64,000 bases of DNA from Stagonosporopsis chrysanthemi (lineage: Eukaryota; Ascomycota; Dothideomycetes; Pleosporales; Didymellaceae). A model generated the notes under the pieces. The model saw only the letters and a list, made by a program, of their open reading frames with translations, did not search any database and was not told the DNA's origin. How positions within the stretch are numbered: the stretch's first letter is position 1; every line of letters starts with the position of its first letter. Positions 55,725 to 64,000 of the stretch are shown here, piece by piece. The DNA lies in assembly GCA_022560025.1 (NCBI GenBank), contig JAFISE010000099.1:1-64000 (forward strand). The letters run 5' to 3'. A program made the translations under genes and the position numbers.

Positions 55725-58564
55725 GATGGGAGGAAAGAGACTTGATGTGGAAATAGACCTCGCTGATCGCTAGGGAATCGCCTAGTGTTATATAGCAGAC
55801 CACAATGCGCCTGTGACCGCATGATGCGGATCTGAATCCCACGCTTGGGCAGATTCTGTAAGCCGTGTACAGAAAGACGGCTCATCATACTGCTCTCTGT
55901 CCGCCTGGGTAGTCTGAAATGGGTGATGACTCCCTGGAAAAGGTAGGGCAAGAGCAGTTCCCCACACTTGGCATTCCGGCAGTGGAGATAGAGCTCTGGG
56001 GTAGAGGGCATTGCGGAAGGTACGAAGTTGTTTTACACGAATAAGCGATCAGCAATGCCTGCCGGTCGAGTCAGGCCTTCGGCGTAATGTTGATGTGATG
56101 TGTTGTACGCCACCTGTGCGGTGTATCCGACACCGAGAGTTCGGGCAAAACGCCGCTTTTGCCAAGCCTCTAAAATAGAATCGGGCAACTTCACCTCATC
56201 TCCAAAACTCAATACACAATGGAGAAGAGGGTACAACAAAATAGCAAGAGCCCGCGCCCGTATTGACGGTCTGACTTGTCGCCGGCAACCAAACCTGTCC
56301 GGCAACCAGGCGCGTCGCGCGGCCCGATAGACTGCTCCCCTGTTTAATGTAACCGCATGCTCGTCGAAGGAAGTCTCAGTACGCCAGTATTGTTAGGAGT
56401 ATATCCTCATGTAAGTAGGCTCTCAACTAATACCGCTTGGGGAGAGCGTCAATACTGAGGGCAACCTCTTTCTCTTCTTTGAAGCTCGATAAGCGTGATG
56501 CGAGAAAATGACATGAGTGTGGTGGTATAGGCACAATACCTGCGGTACGAAGTCGTTGTATGGCACACCATTATTTGTCTGAGTACCCTCTCAGAGCAGC
56601 CTTCACAATCACCTAGCAGCTACTCTTGCCGGAACGCAGGATCGGGGGGCAACAAAATCTCAAAAAAACATACAACAGCGGGTATTCGCTAGTGGTCACC
56701 CACCTAACTACTAATCCGCCGGTACGTTGCTTAAATAGGGCTGAGCGAACGGGAAGCCTTGTTTTCAACGTCCTATGGTCGTATGTGGAAGCTCAAGAAG
56801 CAAGTCAACTTATAAAATTAAGTGTTGGATTATGATATTGAGTATCTCTGACGGAAACTGTGTGCACTTAGCCTGAAATTACAGCGAAACTTCAGCAATA
56901 AGTGCTCAGTACAGTCTTGTGATTGCCTTCTAGAGCTGGTATTTAACATCGTCAGTTGTCCACATCAACCTGAGAATTTACGCAGCGCATTCAAAAATTT
57001 CTGATAGACTGTCTGAGGTCGATGTCTGACCCATTGCTAAGAAGTAATTGCACGGGTGGTGGGTGGAGCGGCTGCATGCTTTCGCTATCTTTGCATGGCA
57101 AATAGCGACAAGGTCACTGTTCTCTCCCCGCCTCCGCCGCAAAGGTTTCGTTCATCGGGTCCATCCTGCTTCCAATCCATCAAACTACCAATGTCAATGA
57201 GGGCGTTTGCAAAAGGAGCCTGTCTCCATAATGGAATAGCGCGCCCTGGTGCAACATTAGCAAATAACCGTCAAGTAAAAAGTTGATCGACTAGAGGTTT
57301 TGGAGTTGCTAGTTGTAATTTACTAGTAGACACACTGAGGCATCACTGCCCAATGGATAAATATTATATCCCTGGCCGGGAATTGCCTTCCATCAAGAAC
57401 TGCCGCTATCATCTATTATCCCTGGACGAAGTTTCAAGATGGGCCACTGCTTCACGTAGTCTCGTAATTCAAATACAAACGGGAAATAGCTCCCGTAAGG
57501 ATAAGAGTGATACTTCTGAGCTGGCGTGAGCGCGAATGACGCGCGAAAGAGATTGCATCATGTCAACGGAAAAGGCAGCATTGCCTGCGGAGGCATCAGT
57601 ACCGCCAGAGAGGTCCAGTGTGTTCGAGAAGATAACACAGGGAAATTGGGCAGAGATATTGATTGAATGTAACTGAGCATGCTCCAAGCGAAAGCCAAGA
57701 AATGCAAGAAGAATAAGAAGAAGAAAATCAAAACTCCGCCAAAGACTTCATTGAAGCCAGCAAAGAAAGAGGAAAAGCAAGATCAGGACGCTCTAACAAT
57801 TTGTAGGGGATCAGCATTACTCATCGACGGTCCCATCACTGCCATGGAATTACAATATCAGCTGGTCTTCCCTAGAAGTCGGAAAGCCGGACTGTCATCA
57901 GATGCACACGCAATCATGGAGCCTGATTGCGAGGTGCCAGTCAGTCCTGGACAGACCTCCCAGCGCAACATCTGAAGAAGCCGCAGAGTCAAGTGATATG
58001 AGCAATTTTGACAAAGAAAATGAATAAGTCAGCCAAGACGAAGGTGGGAAGAGCGCAGTGTTCCATAAAGAAACTCAGATGAACCCGGGAAAGCATGTTG
58101 CGAGGTCAGCGAAGCAGGCGCGACGATCTGTCAGAAGGGCAGTAAGAGAAGAACGAAAGAAGGCTTCAAGACTAGCAATGAGGGGTGGAGGGGCTCGAAC
58201 AGAAATCCAGAAACTAGTTAGCGTTACGTTACTGGAGAACTTTCCTTTTCCTATTTCTTCAAAGCAAATACTGGCTAGGAACCGATGGTACGCTACAAAG
58301 AGATCTAACATAGTAGACTTCGAATACTTTTGGTTGCAGTTACGTTACTTATGAAGGTGGGTCATCTTGTTCAGTCCATGGACACACCGTCGAAATTGCT
58401 AATCTCTCAGTGCTAATGTCTTGATAGTATCTAGAAGAAGATGCACCCGCTCTAGTTCATATGAGAGGTACTATATTTCAGGCTACAGCATATATTATTG
58501 AATACTAGATGACAAAAGCTCACAAGTTCCGGCCGTTATAATCGTTCATTTCACAACTCACTGC
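55725..58564. other. Gene-poor intergenic region
   Basis: A 2.8-kb spacer. Lys- or Arg-rich frames at 57679-57975 and 58058-58354 are low-complexity and not convincing. The TATA box of the GH43 gene is near its left end. No transposon termini are visible. Confidence 0.5.
55788..55794 (-). promoter_or_regulatory. TATA box of the GH43 gene
   Basis: TATATAA on the minus strand lies 64 bp before the GH43 start codon, an ordinary core promoter position in ascomycetes. Assigned on position and sequence only. Confidence 0.5.
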
Positions 58565-59145
58565 TCAGTCAAAATTGGCAATCGGGCGGTAATCCCATTT
58601 CCCCCCACTCTTAGGGGCCCAAGCAACAAACAGCCTTGTCTTATTTCCCTTATCCTTTCCGCGGTAATACACCTTCAGCTCATCACTGGTGCTTGCTGTT
58701 GTAAGCACAGAGCCAGGGACTGCTTCAAGCTCTTTTTCAGTCAGATCGCCTATGAACCAGCCTCCTGAGCTAGTTGCCCAGCCGAGCTCGACGAGTGTAT
58801 TGTTACCATCAAGATAGTATACGCGAGTCTGTAGATATTAACATAGTGCATTCATGTGTTGCAAGCAAGGCGCACCTGGGATTTCTGCGTGGCCTCATCG
58901 AACCACTCAAGGACACCCAGTTGAGTGTTACCAGCTTTCGGTCGTGGTGGTGGTTCAGGCTTCACCTTATCCAGATTTACAAAGCCGTTGTCTTCGTACT
59001 TAGGCTTGATGTCTTCAGACTGACCTCCTGCCGCGCCCCCTATGATCCTGATCTGTGGTTCGTCGGTAGTGAGATAGTAGATCCACCATCGATCTTGAGA
59101 CTTGTCGAAGACAGCCACCATATCAGATGGGATGTTGTTGGGCAT
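58565..59145 (-). CDS. Lectin-like (beta-propeller repeat) protein with apparent +1 frameshift
   Basis: Two exons. The first (59145-58876) reads MPNNIPSDMVAVFDKSQDRWWIYYL, and after a 46-nt intron the second starts TRVYYLDGN, matching repeats of fungal fucose-specific-lectin-like propellers. At 58800-58803 the second exon needs AACAAT but has AACAAAT, one extra A in an A-run. Past it the sequence returns to family-like blocks (TLVELGWATSSGGWFIGDL, LKVYYRGKD) in the +1 frame to TGA at 58565. It is either a single inserted base or a sequencing error. Without it the product would be about 178 aa, with perhaps two to three repeats. There is no signal peptide. A TATATAA lies at 59235-59241. The function is inferred. 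Confidence 0.6.
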
Positions 59146-61815
59146 GATTAGCGAAATCTCGAAGTTTCATATAGAAGATAGAAATACTGAATGATGAACT
59201 GATACAATAGAATCGTACGTGAAGCCTCGAGGTCTTATATAGCCTAACCCACCGTTCTACGTATTACCCTAAATGCGAGCTACTTCAGCTCGACTAGGCC
59301 TTAGCTACCAAATTTGGAAGGCAATCTCATCTCAGGATAAGCGTTCTAAATTCTGAAGGGATGGCGTTGTTGAGTCGCAATGCAGAATATTCTCAGCTGA
59401 GCAATCCTGCGAATCCTAGACTTCACCTCTCGCAGCAAAGTCCATCCAATTCCTGCAGGGCAGACTCAGCTAGAACAACGTGGCTCCTCTGAAAGCGTTG
59501 ATGCATCTTCGATTGATGGCATTTTCGAGTAATGATAGTGAGCGGACCGGCGAAGGTTAGGTGGCTTGCGCACTCGCATAAGTGCTTGCTCGACCTTGCT
59601 TTGGAGCTCTGAACGAGCTTCGACGTGCAGGCTCCTTATGGTTATGTCACCGAATAGGCTTCGACTATGCAGCATTAAGTGCATCAGACTTACTTCTCGG
59701 GTTTGGTCGATGAATAATGTATGCGATATGTAGCTGGAGTGAGCCGGTAGGGTGGGCTGGCTGAAGCGGGGTCATCGGTGAGCTACGCCCAATCCTCATC
59801 TACTGCCTTTGAGCTTGCAGAATGCAGTCTAATCTAGCTTCGATGCATGCACGCAAACTAACGCCTATCCGTTGGTTTCTGACATTAGGAATAAGTCTGT
59901 GGCGTCTCTGAGCGTCTGGTACACTACGTCGATTTAGCGAGTATGAAATAGTGTAATTTTCAGCTTCAGCTACTGTGCCACTGATATTCCGCGTTAAATA
60001 GAAGCAATGGAGAATGCCTTGCACGTCAGCTCGGTTGGACCCAGGTCAACTGGAGGTTAGTAAGTAGGACATCTGCCGTTCGAGGCATCTTCGGCGGTAA
60101 AGACAACTTGTTTACTGCTGGAACCTCTAACTGTCACTGAAACAAGAAAACAATGCTAGTTGTGTTCCGTCTGTCTACGCAAGTTCAAGCTATTAGATAG
60201 AACGTAGGTCTGAGTCTCAATAACAAATAGTCACCAATTCCGAACGACAGGCAATCATTCCAGCTGCAGGATCTAGTAGAAGGACCTGGGAACCTGTTTT
60301 ACATTATCTTTCCTTCTTCACCAGATCTCTGCCGTGCCTGTTCTCTCCACACTCCACATTTCTGCGACGCTGAATTCCGTCACCCAAACTCTATCAGCAT
60401 TATTCGAAATACCGTCGCTATCTGATTCATACAGCCTAGAAGCCTCGAAAGGCCATGACAGTGTTTCTGAGAGTCGCGCAATCATTGTCCACGTATGAGA
60501 TAGAGGTTACAGTTGGACGCCCCCATCCACTGAGAACTTCACAAAGTGCGGAACGGTAACAAAAGCCGCCCAAAGACCATGCATAACCAACCACAATTAT
60601 GAGAAACTTTTCCTGCTTACAGGAAAGCCAACGCAATGTTCCAATCACTTTTTGTGGTATCGGGGAATTGAGCATAGAGTACATGCATAGCCCAGAGGTC
60701 GAGGTTTCCTCAAGTTCAGAACAATAAGTGGCATGGTAGCCAACAATCAAATGATATGCGTACCTAGGCACCTTTAGTTTCACCACCATTACGCCCTGGC
60801 CTTGCCCATGCTCGCCGGAGCTGGCTCCGATGTGATTTGAGCGCAAGTTGGCTTTCCAACGCAATTCCTCTTTCAACTACTCCTGTCTTCTCAAATTTGC
60901 GAATATTCGCTATTTCAGGAAAGGATTTATTGTTGTGCTGCTATTGTTCAATTGTTCGGGTAAGGTACTAGGAAGCCTCATTGCCGATCAATGGGCTATA
61001 TACAAGTTGCCGCCTAGCGCGTCCCTTGTGAAGATAGGAGGCATCAGCGAAAGACCAATTCCTCGAACACCACCACGACCACAGGCGAAGTAAACCGTTT
61101 CTCTGGAGGACATCGGCATATCTTTTCTGGAATCCTTTCAGGAAAGTGCATTGATCCGCATAGGCTGCGTGCTTGCACCATGAACTTTCTGGACAGTGAC
61201 ATCCTCCGTGGACACGAGTCATAGTCACAATGGGGCCCTCATAAAGTTCGACCATAATGCACTGCCGGGAGAAGGCCGCCGGCATTAATGCCCGAGCTCA
61301 ATCTAAGAGGACTTGTATTTTACGGATCGACAGCACATCACTCTGCCCCTGCTGTAGATCTGCCAGGTACGCGACATGAGACGGAGGGGCATAGCGGATC
61401 ATGTACTTATCTGACAACGCTATCCTGACGAGCGGCACGGTACATTTGTTCCGTCCACACAACTATTGGCCATGGCTATCAATCCAGCCTCGATCGGGTG
61501 GTCAAGGATGTCGAGAGAAGAACACGATTCGCCCTGAAGACTTTGGCGTGCTGCCCCTTCGCTCCTTCTTGACCTCTCCATCATTGCTGCAGCTCTGAAG
61601 AAGTTAGCGACAGTCTACGCTGCGAAAATTGCATCGCTGCACGGTGACAGGGGTATTGTCTATCGGTTGTTGATCACAGGTCACTACCAGATACTCCAGC
61701 ATTGAGATATAAGGGCACAGAGCAGTCGTGGCTCACAACGCTTCTGCTATCCACATCGAACTCTTCTCCACTAGCTCATCTTTCAGTCACTACTTACAAG
61801 CTCAGCGAAGCAACC
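59146..61815. other. Gene-poor intergenic region
   Basis: About 2.7 kb with a TATATAA element at 59235-59241 that serves the lectin-like gene. Frames at 60876-60436 (-) and others have no recognisable motif. No repeats or transposon ends are seen by eye. Confidence 0.5.
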
Positions 61816-63037
61816 ATGGGAATCGGGCATCGGGCCACTGAGCTTATCCAAGTACGCGTGCAGGGTGATCACACTGACCTCGACTGACAATGTGATTAGA
61901 TTGAGGGGTTCTTCCTCTCGATGGCATGGATAGCGATGGCAGCCCGACTCTATGTGCGCGTATTCCTTGTCAAAGCTTTTGGTTGGGACGATGGATGGAT
62001 GCTTTTCGCTCAGCTCATGCACACGCTCAACAGCAGCTGCGCCATTGGAGGCGCTCTTACAGGCACCGGGAGGCTCACCAAGGATCTTACGCCTGGTAGC
62101 ATGATGATGGCATTGAGAGTACGTATAGCCCTTCGTAAACTATTAAGTCCGAGCAAATGCTAAGTCAAGTTCGCAGTTCTGGTGGATCTGCTACTTCTCG
62201 TACTGCCTTTCCATGATTGGTGCGAAGGTCTCAGTTGGTCTTTCACTGCTTCGCTACACGCCTGTTACGCAAAAGCTGTTTCGTTCCATCACACACATTG
62301 TGATCTACGTTAGTGTACTTATGGGCATGGTCTACGGTCTCCTTGCCATGTTCCAATGCAGTCCGGTTGAGCTGTTCTGGACCCGCGCACTCGGAGCGAC
62401 AGGCACGTGCATCAGCATGGACATCATTATTGCTTTTACATATGTAATGTCGGCTATCTTCGCGGTATGCGATTTCAGCTTCGCGATTCTCCCAGTTTTC
62501 CTCATCAAGGGTCTCAACATGAGTCGGGCACAGAAGTTAGCACTGATTCCCATTCTTAGCATGGCTTGCATGTAAGTACTATATACTTTGTTTGTCCTTC
62601 TATTAGTCGCTAACCATTTCAAAAGTGCAAGCTCGGCCGTCATCGTCCGCTTGGCATACATTCCAACCTTTAGAAACCCTGAATTCCTCTACGCCACCGT
62701 GCCTATCGCTATCTGGTCGGAAGTGGAAATGAGTCTTGCCATCACAGCTGGCTCTCTACCCACGCTACGCCCATTGTACAAAGTTGCAGCTAATAAGTTT
62801 AGCTGGAAAACCAGCTTTTTCAGCGCACCAAAGTCAGGCCACGCTTCGAAGGCGACATTCCCGATCGGTGGCTCCACATTCCGCAGGAAAGAGTCTGACT
62901 ACGCTTCTTGTTTAGAGTCCGAGCGCAAGATCACCAAGGTGGATAGCGAGGAGTATATGCTCGAGGATCAAATGCCTATGGCTGAGGGGAAATTCATGGG
63001 TATCACTCAGACTACTCATATACGTGTCGGCCTTTAG
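61816..63037 (+). CDS. Seven-helix integral membrane protein, fungal rhodopsin-domain type
   Basis: A membrane protein of the fungal rhodopsin-like (Pth11-related) domain family, thought to include sensor receptors. Four exons (61816-61851, 61900-62118, 62177-62571, 62626-63037) give 353 aa. The first exon codes just 12 residues (MGIGHRATELIQ). Seven hydrophobic helices run to about residue 275; AARLYVRVFLVKAFGWDDGWMLFAQ marks helices 2-3 with the conserved acidic pair, and RLAYIPTF precedes helix 7. A charged cytoplasmic tail follows. There is no CFEM cysteine domain, so it is not a classical Pth11. All introns are 48-58 nt and keep frame. The ligand is unknown. Confidence 0.86.
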
Positions 63038-63610
63038 AGGCGGACAGTTCTAAGCGCTTCCTGGTGTAGGTGCAATACTGTGATGAAGCATTGATGTGTA
63101 TGCAATTGGGACCGTATGTTATCAATGAACTCATTCAACCTATTGGAGCGGCCTTAAAATTCTCACCCAATGAACATGTAAAATTAATACTGGAGTCGTG
63201 TGAAAGTCCCGCTGATGCTGTCCGCTATGAGTTGGGCGCCCTATGGCCGGCCGGTAGACCAGATCGACTAAGGCCAGCGTGACTGTAAAGTTGGAAACTC
63301 ATATTCTATATGATCGTATCGACACCCACGCACGTTCAATGATCTGTGCTACAATACTCGAAAGGTTCTACAAGTCGCGCAGAAGCAACATGGCCCCGGT
63401 GCTCGACCAACATGCTACGGTCCTGAGCCAGCTCTCAAATGATCGCGCCGACATGATCCTGAGACTCACCAGTATCATAGACCTGTACAATTGTACATAG
63501 CGTCTGATGGTCGACCATCCTCACGACGATGTCAACCTTGGAGAGAATTAGATTTGTCGTGACTATCAATGTGACGGTTATGAGAAGCAGATCACGTGTT
63601 GGTGGTCTGA
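63038..63610. other. Region between the rhodopsin-type and NACHT genes
   Basis: The frame 63279-63500 reads like an N-terminal NACHT-protein segment (VLSQLSNDRADMILRLTSIIDL) and may be an upstream exon of the next gene, but no splice to it is clear. An earlier frame (63070-63282) is unrecognised. Confidence 0.4.
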
Positions 63611-64000
63611 TTTCACACTACGATTGAAACTTGTGAATGGCTATTCAGAGACCAACAATACAAAAAATGGATGAATAGCTCCGACGGACTCTTCTGGATT
63701 AAAGGTAATCCTGGTTCTGGTAAATCGGTCCTCATGAAACACGCCGTCAAGAGCATGGTAGTGCATCAGCGTGAAGGCCTTGTTGTATCGTATTTCATAC
63801 ATGGCCAAGGTTCAGAGATGCAGAGGACTCGGATTGGCGTTTACCGCGCCCTGCTTAATTTTTTGCTAGGCCATTTTCCCGTGTGTCTTGCCAAGCTAAC
63901 AGCCGTCTTTGAGGACCGAGAGAAGCGATTTGGTGGGTATGCGGCAGGGAGATGGCTGTGGGGTTGCAGAGAACTTCAAGAGGCCTTAGCTGATCTCCTC
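63611..64000 (+). CDS. NACHT-domain NTPase (NLR-like), 3' partial
   Basis: Open from 63611 (after TGA at 63608-63610) to the right edge. ETCEWLFRDQQYKKWMNSSDGLFWIKG leads into the Walker A motif GNPGSGKSVLMK, then VVSYFIHGQGSEMQRT and YRALLNFLLGHFP, as in fungal NACHT STAND proteins. These act in non-self recognition and cell death. The protein head is missing from this frame; part of it may lie at 63279-63500. Whether the gene is intact cannot be judged because its 3' part lies outside the window. Confidence 0.8.

Noticed and set aside
57679..58354. Lys/Arg-rich open frames
   Set aside because: Low-complexity composition (poly-Lys runs from AAG/AAA tracts) and no conserved block, so probably not genes.
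60436..60876. Minus-strand 146-residue open frame
   Set aside because: Has hydrophobic stretches but no family resemblance, signal or splice support.
1..64000. tRNA, rRNA and CRISPR elements
   Set aside because: No cloverleaf-like T-loop or anticodon patterns, rRNA stretches or spaced direct repeats were found by eye.

Overview
This window is nuclear DNA of a filamentous ascomycete (Pezizomycotina, most likely a dothideomycete such as a pleosporalean). The reasons are short spliceosomal introns of 46-64 nt with CTNAC-type branch sites, monocistronic genes on both strands, and a gene set that includes a HET-domain protein, a NACHT NTPase, a rhodopsin-fold integral membrane protein, Zn2Cys6 and MFS genes, and a family of uncharacterised proteins with an LPxEIRNxIY motif. 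I found no bacterial operons, rRNA, tRNA or CRISPR.

Left third (1-22.5 kb), mostly housekeeping and metabolism: a 5'-truncated PX-PH phospholipase D, a 2,2-dialkylglycine-decarboxylase-like class III aminotransferase, a mitochondrial-carrier protein with an extra N-terminal membrane segment, a secreted M28 aminopeptidase, a five-exon PHO4-family phosphate permease, a Dal5/Liz1-type MFS permease and a small WW-domain protein.

Middle (16.8-42.5 kb): six members of one uncharacterised family (four with a complete C-terminal body, one pseudogene, one lacking its N-terminus) are scattered on both strands among a Zn2Cys6 regulator, a methyltransferase, a coiled-coil protein, a cytochrome P450, a dead NmrA-like gene and a cutinase-fold esterase. 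Four of the six carry a phase-1 intron at exactly the same codon, and in two of them that intron starts with GC instead of GT.

Right third (42.5-64 kb), gene-poor: an Mtr-type amino-acid permease, a GNAT acetyltransferase, a decayed ABC transporter followed by a diverged direct repeat, a HET-domain gene, a GH43 arabinanase, a lectin-like gene with an apparent +1 frameshift, a seven-helix rhodopsin-type protein and the start of a NACHT gene running off the edge. This mix of decayed genes, repeats and self/non-self recognition genes looks like an accessory compartment.

Exon boundaries were worked out by hand from splice sites and frame continuity. Lengths in amino acids follow from those models. 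Family assignments come from motif recognition, not from a search.
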